A stretch of 64,000 nucleotides of DNA, taken from NCBI GenBank assembly GCA_959347315.1, contig OY365807.1, forward strand, positions 59,829,384 to 59,893,383, in the 5' to 3' direction. The stretch comes from Bimastos eiseni. Taxonomy: Eukaryota > Annelida > Clitellata > Crassiclitellata > Lumbricidae. How positions within the stretch are numbered: the stretch's first letter is position 1; each line of letters opens with the position of its first letter. Position numbers and translations under genes: made by a program. This document shows, one piece after another, positions 1-12,839 of the stretch. Under the pieces are notes generated by a model. The model saw only the letters and a program-made list of their open reading frames with translations, made no database searches and had not been told where the DNA came from.

Positions 1-135
1 TGACCGTGGTTGGATTGGGAGCGCCTCTGAGTAGATTTCTTGAAGAGGCACTATATCAAATTTCATTGATTGATTGATTGATCATCATCATCATCATCAT
101 CACCACCACCACCACCACCATCATCATCATCCACT
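1..135 (+). repeat. LINE/SINE-type 3' tail plus simple repeats
   Basis: The first 62 bases read gcgcctctgagtagattt, then an aagaggcactatat block, forming a short GCCTCT/AGAGGC hairpin followed by ATTG repeats. The same hairpin-plus-tail ends the LINE fragment near 18.9 kb, so this is probably a truncated copy. It is followed by ATC and CAC triplet runs to about 130. It lies in a VPS39 intron. Confidence 0.55.
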
Positions 136-205
136 GCATCCATTCACTCAGCATCCATCCTCTCAAATGGTCCCAAATACTACGTCTATGTATGCGTCTG
201 TCGAC

Positions 206-335
206 CTGTTTCTAGGTCAGCGAAGATCTTGAGTGACTCATCAAATCGTCCTTGACAGAAGAGATTGAAAGCATAGAGCATCCGAATCTCATTCGTCCGA
301 TGATCTTTTTCTTCTTCACTTTCATCCATCATGTT
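206..335 (-). CDS. VPS39: VPS39 exon 10, start of the helical-repeat region
   Basis: This 130-nt exon contains NMMDESEEEKDHRTNEIRML, then YAFNLFCQGRFDESLKIFAD. It matches human LYAFNLFCQKRFDESMQVFA. The donor is ACAG|gtcgac in phase 1, so the coding sequence must continue to the left of this window. Confidence 0.9.
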
Positions 336-3300
336 CTAAGAACAACATCAACAGAAGACAATAAATCAATCAAACAACAACCATGAGCTCATCGCCCATA
401 GGTGTCTGATGCCTTTCTGGTCACATCTCTCCACATGTCTCTGTTCATTACTGTGTGGCTTAATTCTTGAAGATTTGTTCCACACCATTCTTAAGCTGTT
501 CATTCCCTATGCAGTCTTCCTCTTTTATTTGTCCCACCCATTATTCCAAAAACCAACGTTCAAAGTTTTCTATCCTCTTTCATTCTGCATATATGTCCAA
601 ATAAACTTTTCTCTGGATAACTTGTTACATGACGATTCTTCTGTACAGTTCATCATTGCTGATTTACTAAGGCCATCTTATTCTAAGTATCCTGTGGTAA
701 CATTTTCTTTCAAATGTAAGCACCCTCTTTTGTGAATCCCTTGTTAGCACTCAGGTCTCACATCCATACATCATGCTGCTGCAGACACATGTTTCCAGAA
801 GACAAGAAAACATCAAAACCCAAGAAGGCAAGAACCAACCAAATTTCCCAGAGCAAAATTGATGGATGGAAGGGATTGAAGGATGATGAGAGGAATGAAT
901 GGACGAAACGAATGGACGATTCAACGGATGAATGAAAGAACACAGGGATGGATGAACAGATGACGATGGATGACTGAAGGAGGCGATGAGTGGATGAATA
1001 GCCAGCTGGTCTGAGAGGATTCCTAATCGAAAGACAGTCGAAGACAGCAAGACAGATGGACGGCGAGACGGACAGACAGACAGACAAAGAGAGAGAGAGA
1101 AAGATAGATAGATGATCGTTACTCACAGCCAGATGAAGTGAAAGTTCAAATTCCTTTCTGGCGAGGAGTTGTTTGATCTGAGTGGTGACTGGAACACTTG
1201 AGAGGCGCCAAATCGAACCAGACGAAGCGATGTAGATCTGCTGCTGACTACAAAGCAACAATAGATGATTGAGAGTTGAATCCCAGTTGAAGCAGCCACC
1301 AAACAATGCACTCCAGAGTCAGTCAGGTGGCGCCATCTATGCATGTACTTATGTCCAGCAATTTGCAGGCTCTCATGAGAAGGTGATGAGATGGTAATAT
1401 ACTGAGAAGGTACTGTACCTGCCACAGTAGATGAGTTTTGGTTTCGTGATTTCTGTTGTCTGGATCAAATGTCGAGGATCAATGGAACGAACTTCAACGC
1501 AAGTCGGAAGAACAGCAATGATGTACGGAGCATGATAGACTGGTGGAGAAAAGAACAATGATCAGCTCAATTCAACAAACAATACAATACAAACAATACA
1601 ACTGTAATTTGATATTGCACTTCTTACAATTGTTTGTTCAGAAGTGCATACACGCCTCGGAGGCGCAATTGCAGTTGTAATGCAGAGCAATTGTGCGCGA
1701 AAGACTTGCTCAAAGTCTCTACGCAGTGACTGATGCCTCGGATGAGAGTCAAACCCGCTCACTCAGCGCACACTGAGTGTTATATGCCGACTGCTCAAAC
1801 CAATGGGTCACCAGTAAGGCTGTAAAAAATGTTGAAATCGCGACCCGGGTACCTGGGTACCCAATGCACGCATATTTGTTAGGAAATGTGAACTGCACAT
1901 TTTTACGGAATGCTGTTACCCGAGAACTGATTTCACAGACCAGGCAGTCAGCCAATATGACAAATGGAATATTTCTGGCATATGATCAGATAAAATAGCA
2001 CATTTTAACGAAATTTCGGGTACCAAAAAACCGATTTCACTACCCAGGTAGTCAGCCTAGGGAGGGTGCCAGGGCATAACCGAGTAGACAATTTCCACCA
2101 AATACCGAATCCGAGTATTTGGATGCACTATTTGGCGGATCCAGGTACAAACCGAATAGTAGCAGCAAATCTGGCCAGCGACTCAGCGAGTACCATCCAC
2201 AGGCAAAGTGTAGTTAACCAGCCACGTGCACAGCTATGGAGAACTATCTATAGTCAACGCAGTGTCTATAGCAATATCCTTCATATAGCGTATCGTCGCA
2301 CTCTAGGCTATAACAATATATTAATTATTTAATAACTTTATTTGAGAAAAAAATGTAAAACCTTGTTATAAAATTTGAAATATGAACTTATCAATTACGT
2401 CTTTACTCTCTAATGTTTACCGGAAAGTCGGTGGAGTCAATTCAAGCGAGAAAATTACTGATTTGGGGATTGCAACCAAAAGAGATTAAAATATATAAAT
2501 TAACATAATTATTTTAAAGAAAATTCAATGGAATGTCAAGTACTTGTTTAATTAATCAATTAGTTATAAGTAAGTCCATTTGTCCTAAATTTATTTGATA
2601 AAAAAAATTATTTTTTCAAACAAAATTATTTTTGGATATTTGCCGAGGTGAATACTTCCGAATAGTACAATATTCGGCCAAGGTGAATGTCCGAGGCGAT
2701 TTCCGGTTATGCCCGCATCAGTTGAGAGCCTCAGCCACCATACCACAAAAATCCTCATCATCATCGTCGTCGTCATCATTCATTCATTCATTCAATCAAT
2801 CAATTCATGGCTTAGGGTCTATCAATCAACTTGTCAATCAATCCATGGCTTAGCATATATCAATCAGTCCATCAATCATTCCATGGCTTATGGTCTATCA
2901 ATCAACCAATCAATCATTCCAAGTCTTAGCATCTATCAATCATCTCATCAATCAATCCATGGCTTATGGTCTATCAATCAACCAATCAATCATTCCATGG
3001 CTTAGCATCTAACAATCAACCCATCAATCAATCCATAGCTTACGGTCTATCAACCAACCCATCAGTCAATCTGCGGCTTAGCATCTATCAATCAACCAAA
3101 GAGCTGTACCGATACATCGGCAGCACTCATAATCGGCGCCGATTATAGAGATTTCGGCGGTATCGGATATCAGCAAGATAATCGGTGCCAATATTAAATA
3201 ATATTTTTTTATTTTATAATATTATTTTCAGTCTATAAAAGCAAAATGATGACTGCAACATCATTGGGTCTGTGAAAGACAGTATTTCATTCCGTTCTCG

Positions 3301-6300
3301 TAGCGTGTTAACTTGGGCTTCGTCCAGCTTGGCTAATTCAGACCACCCAGTAGTAGGCATTGCCCTAGCATAGATTTGAGAAAGTGGCGTTGTGCAGGGT
3401 GAGTCGTAGTAATTACCAAGGGCACAGGTCATCTCTGCAGACCCAATCTTGCTGCTGGCCGGTATTTTTTGCCAAAGTGGCATGTCGTACAAGTTGGGAG
3501 GGAGGGAATGGCATCATTGCCATAGATAGGCCTATCTCTTTTCTCTCCTCCATCATTCAAGGTCGACAGTGGGCAGTGTGCCTCATCTGTATTGCTTGCC
3601 TAGGATTAGTCCCCAACTACGTGTATTCGTCTCCTACGAAGCAAGTGTTTTGCTTGTATCACAACAATAGGCAGTAGCAGTAGGTCTATCTTTTGGAATA
3701 CCACATATTGGGAAACACAATGAAATAATCGGCTAAATAATCGGTATCAGCATAACCGACAAAAAGTGATATCGGCACAGCTCAAACCAACCCATCAATC
3801 TAGCCATGGCTTAGCGTATATCAATCAACTCATCAATCAATCCATGGCTTAGCATATATCAATCAACCCATCAATCAATCCATGGCTTAGGGTCTATCAA
3901 TCAACCTGTCAATCAGTTGGGAGGATCTATTTGCTTACCCATTGCGATGGGAATGGCTGTCCAGCTGAGAGCCACCTTCTGTGTTGGACTTCCGTTGGAG
4001 TCGATGAAGATCGTGGATTCGTCTCTGGTCAACGCAAGACGATCGTTGGAGAGACGAGTGATTGTGGGATCCATCTGCTTTCCAGTGGAAAACAATTCCT
4101 TCAGAAGACCACTCTCAACCTCAACAAACAAACAGCAATTAACAGAGTCATTCTGAAAACTAACAAGTTAAAGCAAAAATATGGGTTATTTCAGAACCCT
4201 CTTTCATCTGGTAGATACTCGAAACTCTGACATCGACGGGAACATACCTGAAAAAGAGCTGAAAGATGTCTGACTGACGGTCTGACCGACCGTCACAACC
4301 TTTACGTAAGCCAATTCATACAAGGATGGCAACATTTTTGGTATGTTTTGTCAGTTTTCCACTGATATTTTTAACAATTTTTAAGTTATGTCTGTAAAAT
4401 TTGATACATTGCATTGTCATGCAAGCGTGAAATGTATGCAAAATTTCAGCTCTCTGGGTCGACGGGAACATACCTGAAAAAGAGTTTGATAGACGTCCAT
4501 CGGATAGTCCGTGACAAACTTTACGTAAGCCAAGTCAAATAAAAGAGGGTAAACAACAGAAGAAGACCTCAGATAAAATAAAAACAGCTGAAGAGGAATT
4601 AGTCAGATTAGACAAAGCAAACACTGAAAAAGTCAACGCAAACAAACGATTTAAACCGCAAAAGATTTCATTTGAACTGAAAGAAAGACACTGTCAAACA
4701 AACTGATAAGAAGATTTTTATTACATCAGTTTTTCCTTACATTGACAATACAGTTGTTTCATTTTTGATAAACTGTTAAAATTATAATTATTCGTTTCAG
4801 TTACCTTAATCAAGTAATATTCTCTTTTGAATCCAACGCAGAGTGACTTTCCACACCAAGCGAGTGCCTTTGGAATATCGGGCGTCATCAGATCTGGCTA
4901 ATATGTAAGAAATGAGAAAGGTGAAAAGATGCGAACTGAAGTCAGACACTAATGAATCCTTAAGACTCATTACAAAGCCTGCAGAGGCAGATGCTAGAAC
5001 GAGCACTCAAACTGAACAGACCATTGGGATACGTGGCACTGAATATGATTATGTTGATTAGTCTATTTAGCAGAGATTAATCTAATTAGCAGAGATTAGT
5101 TAAGATCCTACCATAGTCTTTATAAGAGTACAGAGCCTCTCTTTAGAGCAGCATGACGACGTGTGGTCTATGAAAAGTGTCCATCGACCGTGGGTCTCCT
5201 CTCTTTGTTGTTCTCCCACTCCTCCATGTGAGAGCATCTGCCTTGATAGGATCAGAGTTTAATTCATTTAAATATATCCCACAAGTAATAATAAAATAGA
5301 CTGTCATCACTAATGCAACGTTAATAGACCCTATTCTAGAAGAATCTGTTCAGGCAAAATGACAACTTAGGGAAGAATTGACATGAACACACTGACCTGC
5401 AGCTGTTGAAATTCTCGATTCTTCCAGTTGTAAAGCTGTTTGCAAAACACAAAACAATGAACCAACATAAGAGAGAGAAGAATTAAGGTTAACCCTTTGA
5501 AGAGTGCAATTGACGACTGATTCCATGCAACACATACATACATACACAAACAAAGAAACACAAACAAAGAAACACAAACAAAGAAACACAAACAAAGAAA
5601 CACAAACAAAGAAACACAAACAAAGAAACACAAACAAAGAAACACAAACAAAGAAACACAAACAAAGAAACAATTTTAGAAATAGAATGATTGGGGTCCG
5701 CTAATTCAGAAAACGAAATCCACAATCAAATAAGAAATGCTGAAATATCTTTCCTTGAAAAGTAAAAATGTAGATAACGACATATGTATGGAACCTGCGA
5801 CCCTTAGTGAAGATATTGGTCAATTCACTTGCTTTTTATTCTTAAATCATTTCCCTGACAGCAACATCATCCCAGTTAATATCGGTATTGCAAGTTTAAC
5901 AATACTATGAAGCTTTAAAACTTATTAAATATAAGAATTATTTGTAAAGTTTTTAAAGCCAACCACAGATTTTGTCTCCAGACAAAGGCATCTAGACACA
6001 CAGAATGAGACAAAAGAAGAGAGACAAAGAGAAAATGAACGACATAAGCACACAGATCACACAGATACCTGCAAATGTCTTTTGACAGCGACACACATTC
6101 GAAGGTTATACTGAATGTCACCATTTTCAGATGTCTCTTTCTACAGAAGTAAAGTAATGTAAGTGATTTAGTGTTTATTACATTAAACCAGAGCCAGCTA
6201 ACAGGCAGTCAACATCACTTACAGCTTGATCCTGGTGAAGAGATAAAGACTCATTTCAAAATATTCTCGAAACATTCTCTCAAGATTTCCTCATTAATGC

Positions 6301-7662
6301 AAAATAAACAAAATCTCTCCAGTTCCATTAACTGACGATCTACCAAAGAACCTGCTGCATCCTCCTGTCGGTCTCTCTTTGACTCCTTTCCGCAAATAAT
6401 TGAACACTTTTTAGATCGATCGTAGTTTCCTCATTGTTTTAAGTCAGGAGCACCTCTGATGAGCCTCTCTTCATGTGACTCTATATAAATTTTCAATTAC
6501 TACTACCATTACCAACTGATTCCAGCTGATGATGAGAAAGAGAAAAAATGCTGAGATTTGGAACATAAGAGCAAAGATGAAATTTAAAAAACTCTTTTAA
6601 ATTCCCTTATGAACATCTTAATAATTAGATAACTTTGCTTAATAGATTTAAAAGATGAGAGGTTTAGAGGACCGACCTGCAAATCGAGAGCAAAGAGGAA
6701 TGCTCCTCTCGTCTTTTCAACTACTGTGATTGGCGCAAAGACGGTCAGATCATGAACACTTACGACTCCATCTATTAGCAAACAAACACGATCATGTGAG
6801 TACCACGGAAGAGGCGTTGACACGGCAACCTCATTCGGCATCAGATGTGATGGAATCAATTGACGAGACCAGAGGTATGAATGCGAACACGTTGAAATGA
6901 CGAACATAACATAGATGATAATCAGCTACTGTTGGTAAGAAATGAACAGAGCAGTGTGCATATGTTCATATGATGGCTAAGAAGCCTAACCAAGTAGACA
7001 CCAACAATCATCATGATTGTTTACCTGATAGACTGATCAGAATGTGGTATTCTGGAATGACTTCCAGCTGAGTGATTGGTTTCTTTGAAAATGATTTATG
7101 CGTTCTATCGACCGTTGTGTCAAACTTGGCCGAATCCTTGGATGTCTTCCGGACGACATAGACGAGCAGTTGTCCCTCCTTCGTTCCAATGAAGAGACTT
7201 TCATCTGAATTGAAGAAGACATCATGCCGAAATTCTCAACCACAAAATCTCTGTCTTGTCTTGTACAGTAACATACAGATGCATACACAGCCTTCAAGTG
7301 TTTTCTCTTACATTACATTACAATAAATTCCCAAATGAATCTACATCATGCACATTAAAGTTAAATTCACTTTAAAATGACGAAATTATGACTGGATAAA
7401 AGACACATCTGTTGTATGTATCATAAACATTTATATAGCACCTATAACAGATCACACAAAAACGGAGAATCATGTGCAGCAATAATCTGAAAATATATCA
7501 TATATGAATTCTATTTTGGATTATGTTTGTAAGTATGTTTAATAAAGCGAGAGCGTAAATTGATCATTCTGATATGACTCTAGACTTACTGTGGCACGCA
7601 ATCGATTCAATCTGACGCGGTAGTTTGTCAAGGACATTGACGACTTCATATGCTTCATGCAT
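206..7662 (-). CDS. VPS39: VPS39/Vam6 orthologue, N-terminal part (10 exons; continues past the left edge)
   Basis: VPS39 is a subunit of the HOPS tethering complex. It binds Rab7/Ypt7 and promotes fusion of late endosomes and autophagosomes with lysosomes. Ten exons join in phase into about 368 codons, from an initiator ATG at 7662-7660 to a donor at 206. The order and wording follow human VPS39: MHEAYEVVNVLDKLPRQIES at the start, then FIGTKEGQLLVYVV, SVHDLTVFAPITVVEK, NLRMCVAVKRHLQ, IPKALAWCGKSLCVGFKREY, KELFSTGKQMDP, APYIIAVLPTCVEVRS and MLYAFNLFCQGRFDESLKIF. Residues 1 to about 285 form the CNH (citron homology) beta-propeller; the rest begins the clathrin-heavy-chain-like helical repeats. 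The C-terminal half, including the zinc-binding end, lies beyond position 1. The neighbouring gene is a RAPGEF, divergently transcribed. No frameshift or internal stop is seen. The family call is firm; individual splice sites are by consensus and phase. Confidence 0.93.
960..1115 (+). repeat. GACAGA/GA-rich and GGAT simple repeats
   Basis: This part of the intron between VPS39 exons 9 and 10 is a run of ggatga, gacagaca and gagaga motifs. ORFs on either strand here are low-complexity shadows. Confidence 0.8.
1127..1247 (-). CDS. VPS39: VPS39 exon 9
   Basis: This 121-nt exon contains QQIYIASSGSIWRLSSVPVT, then QIKQLLARKEFELSLHLA. It matches human IYVASNHFVWRLIPVP and the following QLLQDKQFELALQLA. 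The acceptor is attgttgctttgtag and the donor GGCT|gtgagt. It marks the end of the propeller. Confidence 0.93.
1419..1539 (-). CDS. VPS39: VPS39 exon 8, CNH domain
   Basis: This 121-nt exon contains YHAPYIIAVLPTCVEVRSID, matching human PPYIIAVLPRYVEIRTFEP. The acceptor is ttcttttctccaccag and the donor GGCAG|gtacag, phase 2. Confidence 0.93.
1790..2060 (+). repeat. Interspersed repeat with GGGTACCC core, copy 1
   Basis: The stretch from aaggctgt through gacccgggtacctgggtacc, ttaggaaatgtg, cagtcagccaatatgac and atttctggcatatg reappears in the same order and orientation at about 63610-63995. Nested GGGTACCC palindromes are the most striking motif. It is probably a nonautonomous transposon, but neither terminus nor a target duplication could be fixed. 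Confidence 0.6.
2066..2705 (+). other. VPS39 intron with AATATTCGG-type transposon debris
   Basis: The motifs aataccgaatccgagtattt and ccgaatagtacaatattcgg resemble the ends of hAT-like elements such as the one at 35674-35815. The interval between them is AT-rich with no coding signal. No complete element could be delimited. Confidence 0.35.
2770..3098 (+). repeat. Minisatellite, about 40-bp unit (first block)
   Basis: Irregular units combine (tcaatcaatcaa), ccatggctta and gcatctatcaat motifs. The array is interrupted by the TIR element at 3100-3786 and resumes at about 3787-3912. The ORFs through it are repeat artefacts. Confidence 0.85.
3100..3786 (+). mobile_element. TIR element inserted in a minisatellite
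   Basis: The left end reads gagctgtaccgata and the right end is its near inverse, tatcggcacagctc. Both carry further tatcgg/aatcgg subterminal repeats. The element splits an otherwise continuous minisatellite, so it is an insertion. hAT-like ends are suggested, but flanking duplications are imperfect and no transposase is recognisable. Confidence 0.6.
3787..3915 (+). repeat. Minisatellite, second block
   Basis: This continues the 2770-3098 array (caatccatggcttagcatat-type units). It ends a few bases from the donor of VPS39 exon 7. Confidence 0.8.
3939..4119 (-). CDS. VPS39: VPS39 exon 7, CNH domain
   Basis: This 181-nt exon contains VESGLLKELFSTGKQMDP and ends QKVALSWTAIPIAM. It matches human SIKELFPTGKQLEP and CALNWTDIPVAM. 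The acceptor is tgtttgttgag (an alternative AG lies 6 nt further in). The donor is ATGG|gtaagc, phase 1. Confidence 0.92.
4230..4550 (+). repeat. Direct repeat pair in a VPS39 intron
   Basis: The block acgggaacatacctgaaaaa, followed by a tttacgtaagcca segment, occurs at about 4237-4315 and again at about 4462-4540, roughly 225 bp apart. No coding potential is seen. Confidence 0.6.
4805..4897 (-). CDS. VPS39: VPS39 exon 6, CNH domain
   Basis: This 93-nt exon begins PDLMTPDIPKALAWCGKSLC and ends VGFKREYYLIK. It corresponds to human VPDVPKSMAWCENSICVGF. It is phase 0 at both ends; the acceptor is ttcttacatattag and the donor ATTAAG|gtaact. Confidence 0.93.
5397..5435 (-). CDS. VPS39: VPS39 exon 5 (39-nt small exon)
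   Basis: This 13-codon exon reads LYNWKNREFQQLQ and matches human LYFWKDREFHELQ. It is phase 0 at both ends. The acceptor is ttgcaaacag and the donor CTGCAG|gtcagt. The flanking exons need it to keep the propeller sequence continuous. Confidence 0.9.
5544..5672 (+). repeat. 14-bp minisatellite (aaagaaacacaaac)n
   Basis: About nine near-perfect copies of a 14-bp purine/A-rich unit lie just upstream (gene orientation) of VPS39 exon 5. The ORFs across it are artefacts. Confidence 0.95.
6069..6140 (-). CDS. VPS39: VPS39 exon 4, CNH domain
   Basis: This 72-nt exon begins KETSENGDIQ and ends NLRMCVAVKRHLQ, matching human RMCVAVKKKLQ. It is phase 0 at both ends. The acceptor is ttacttctgtag and the donor is TTGCAG|gtatct. 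Confidence 0.92.
6677..6771 (-). CDS. VPS39: VPS39 exon 3, CNH domain
   Basis: This 95-nt exon encodes GVVSVHDLTVFAPITVVEK followed by TRGAFLFALDLQ. It matches the human segment around YVHDLLTFQQITTV. The donor is TTTGCAG|gtcggt and the exon ends in phase 0. Confidence 0.93.
7025..7204 (-). CDS. VPS39: VPS39 exon 2, CNH domain
   Basis: This 180-nt exon, phase 1 to phase 1, reads ESLFIGTKEGQLLVYVVRKT at its start and EVIPEYHILISLS at its end. It is the first blades of the CNH propeller. The acceptor is ttcaattcag and the donor is TCAG|gtaaac. Confidence 0.93.
7590..7662 (-). CDS. VPS39: VPS39 exon 1 (coding part)
   Basis: This exon holds the initiator ATG and 24 codons plus one base, ending in a donor of the form A|gtaagt. 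The peptide begins MHEAYEVVNVLDKLPRQIES, close to the human N-terminus, which fixes the start. The 5' UTR is not resolved. Confidence 0.9.
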
Positions 7663-8341
7663 TGCTCTTTCTCCTCGTTCTGCTTCCCTTCACCAGGTCA
7701 GGAAAGACAAAATCAGATGGATGGATTACACGGGCTTCCTCGCAGGAGGACCTCAGTGGACGCAAGTGTCCTTGCTCAGGAAACAGAGACAGTCTCAAGG
7801 AGTGCCGAATACAGACGGATGTTAATCAGTCAGATTGAGCGACGTAGGGCCTCCCGATCGCAGACCACAATAATAATGACGCTATTATGACAAAGAGAAT
7901 TAATTCGCCTGAACGAAGAAACATTAAGCTAGATGATGAACGAGACTAGATTCAGCCAACAAAACCACGACAAACTGCATGAACAATTTTATTTTATAAA
8001 CTTTGTTATGACAACAAATAACGAATTAGCACTCCGCTGCAGCAGCAGGAAGTGTTAGTAAAGGTAAGTATGTACGTAATTGTATAATTATTTTTATTAT
8101 ACCATAGTTTAACGATAGCCTTTACAGGCTGTTGACGTCTTCAAAGTTATTTACGTTTATTTCAGTGTCACATAGTTTTCATCCGTTTTCTTTCTTTTGT
8201 CTTTCTTTCTCTTGTCTTGCTTTCTTTTGTCTGTCTTTTGTCTTTCTTTCTTTCGTCTGGTTATTGATTCCGTTTCTGATATTTTCATCATACGGTAATA
8301 TTTAACAGATGGGTCTTATTTTATATGTTTTTCATAACATA
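7663..8341. other. Proximal intergenic segment upstream of VPS39
   Basis: This stretch presumably holds the VPS39 5' UTR and promoter. The only notable local feature is CT-rich runs at about 8195-8265. No TATA box or CpG-dense block could be confidently assigned. The short plus-strand ORFs at 7625-7890 are antisense to or overlap VPS39 exon 1 and are not supported as genes. Confidence 0.4.
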
Positions 8342-9829
<1,488 letters not shown>

Positions 9830-10579
9830 CTGCAGTGATGGGCATGCACCAACTATTTGACTAATAGTTACAACTACTTCCCAACTACTTTCAAAATATG
9901 TAGTTATAACTACTATTTAACTACTTTAGAGAATAAGTAGTTATAACTAGTTTGGTAACTACTACATAAGTAGTTAACTACTTTTAAAACTACTTCGCTA
10001 AAGTTATGTCATGGTGCATTAATAATCACCAAGCAGTATGCAAATTTATTGTCAGTATTAATTGATGATGTTTAACATAAGTAATAAAAATGATCTGAAA
10101 CACAACGACATATCTAATTGTAAAATAACAAGGACAATTAAGAACTACTAGCGCATGATACAAAGCACCCTTATCAGAGCACAGTTTTAGCAGTCAAATA
10201 AGCCAACGTGTTACAACTACAAAAATGTCTATAATATAAAGTCTAGAATGATCCGGTGGGGCACCAAATAATCATGCCTGGCAAATGGCTCCCTATGCTC
10301 TATAAAATATCACTATATATCTCACCTTTTGCTGTCTGCATCGACTGTGCTTCTTCAATTCTTCGTGGTCTATCCAGCCAGTGCCCAATCTCTTACTGCT
10401 GTCTGTCTGTGTCTATCTCTCTTCCCGGGTCATTCTTGACTCGACAGTCACCTCACTTTCAGACCCACTTGTAACCCAGCTGCCCACAGTGACTGGTGGT
10501 CATCCAGCCGCGTACTGGCTGCTTTCATCATTCTTTAGCCCTGGATCATAGGCCCAAAACCTCTACGACCGCTTTATTC

Positions 10580-12515
10580 CAGAGTTGTATGGTCTCGAGA
10601 CAGTGATGTAGCGATGTTCCTATTAAAACCCACATGTCTTATGTATTATTAACATTATAATATGCAGTCAATGTTAATTAGTTTAAATTAATTCAGAGTT
10701 AATTAATGCCAGCCTATAAATATAATGTAAAGGCGCTATAAGATTAAATTAGAGCCCTTAGTAACAGTGTTGTTGTGGAGAACTGGTCGTTGGCGATTTG
10801 ACATTCAGGAGGCAATGTTAAAAGGTCTGATTTTGGCCATCGGTCGTCTGCTGGGGACTGTACGGCGGAAATGCGTCATCCGGGCTGCGTGAGTTAGCAA
10901 TAAAATGTTCAGTATTGCTGGTGCCTAGAAAAAGTCAACACGTAATTCTCAAGTTGCGAACTCTCAAAGAAGTTTTAGGAGTTCGGACAGTTATTTGACC
11001 CTGATTCGTCTAGAACTGCTGAGGGGTGCGAATGGTGTAGTGGCGAACAGTACTGTGATCGTCGAGTAATGATGAATGTATTCTCCGTGTGTAATCAGGA
11101 GTTATTTTCGTTCTCGAACTATCGGTCATGAGCGATGGAATGCAGAAACTCTTTTCACGTTAATATAGATGGACTGAGAAATTAATATCAGCATCTATAG
11201 TGTGTCTCTTCTGACATACTTGTCAACGGAATTGAGGTTACGCAAGTATCACAATAAGTCCGATTCATCATTCGGACGTGACGAGTGTGAGTGGAGGACG
11301 ACACAGAAGCATTTGAGGTGAAGAGGCTAGAGGCAACAATCATCCAAGAAGAAGCAATCAACAGAATTTATACAAAGAAAGAATCCAAATGAACAATACA
11401 GAAATCCACTGCAGATCTGCTCCATTCCCGTGGGAGGTAGATATCTGACCTTAGAAGCGCTATTAGCTAATCTAGGCTGGCAAGGTAGTCATAAATTAGA
11501 TTAGTTCATAATCAATTTATATCTTGGAATTCTATTTTAATATTTTGCTGATTTTGACTGTTTTTGCAATATAATTGACGATGGAAAGTTTGCAGTAGTT
11601 ATTGGTTAATTAATACTCAATTGAACTCATGAATATGTATATGAGGATGCGGAATGGCCGGACCAAGGCAGAGTATGTTGAAATGTGTATATGCATCGTT
11701 ACAAGTGTCTCGGTCTCGAGACAGTTTTTTAGTGTCTCGGTCTCGGAAGCCTGCTGTCTCGGTCTCGGTCTCGACTTTTTTTAAACTGTCTTGAAGTTAA
11801 AGTCTTGTTCTGTCTCGAACAAGCGGTCTCGATAAGTTTCGCGTTAACTGTCTTAAAATTTTGCGCTGGAGACTGAAACCGGAATTTACGAGAAACGGTA
11901 ATTCTGGTTAACGCGCAAGTCACATGATACTGAAATGAATTCAATTGTCTCAAAGTGGGAAAATGTCTGTGAGAGAACCTAAAATTGTGAAGTCTGCGTT
12001 TACACAATTTGAAGCTAGACCTATTTACAAACAACAGCTATTGGCTATTAGTTTGTAATTGATGTAAAACCACCATAACCGAAACGATCGCAACAACTTC
12101 GAGTTTCTCAGGGTGAGTAAGGATATGCGCAAATTTATAATTTCGTTTGGTATTTGGTATCGAATTTGCTTCTTTAAAATCGTCCAGAAGATTTCAGACG
12201 TGCTTTCTTTATACTATTCAGAAGATAGGTGGAAGAAGAAATATGGAAAAAGATAAAACTCCTCAATATACAAATTGGTACAATATACATTATAATTAAG
12301 TTTCTAATTGAAATTACAAATGAACCTTATTCCGGAAAACTGATACATTAGTATTTTACAGCCTTTTGTATATTATCACTTGTTTTTTACTCTCTCGAAC
12401 TGTCTTGAACCTAGTGTCTCGGTCTCGGTACCTCACTGTCTCAGTCTCGGTCTTGGTACCTCACTGTCTCGGTCTCGTCTTGGTCTTGAAGTTTAAGGTC
12501 TTGCATACAACACTG
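10580..12515. mobile_element. hAT-like element D with 8-bp target duplication CTTTATTC
   Basis: The left end is CAGAGTTGTATGGTCTCGAG and the right end is the near inverse, CTTGCATACAACACTG. Both flanks carry the perfect 8-bp direct repeat CTTTATTC (10572-10579 and 12516-12523). Element A carries the corresponding uninterrupted site (gctttactctaattcttgtc). Subterminal regions are rich in gtctcgg and gtctcgagac. No transposase is recognised. It is the same family as element C at 59187-62824. Confidence 0.9.
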
Positions 12516-12839
12516 CTTTATTCTAGTTCTTACCGCGCAACAATCTCCAGGTATGCCATTAAACAGGCATAATGCCTTAAACTTACTCCACAGTTCTGAG
12601 AGGGAACCCACTTTCACACAATAGTATGCGCAAATTTAATGAAGCAATTGCATAGCGAATTTACTCGTGATATTATAATGGGCAACATCCATGTTGTGAA
12701 ATAACAGAAATTCCTGTAAGACGGAATTAGTAAATAGGAAAAAATTTAGTTAATGTGAAATATTGTAGTTTACTTAAAACTACTTGATAAAAGTAGTTAT
12801 AACTATTTCGTTAACTACTTCTTAAAAACCAGTTATAAC

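Noticed and set aside
3214..3492. 92-codon minus ORF within the TIR element at 3100-3786.
   Set aside because: It has no recognisable transposase motif and is not long enough to support; it is kept as part of the element.
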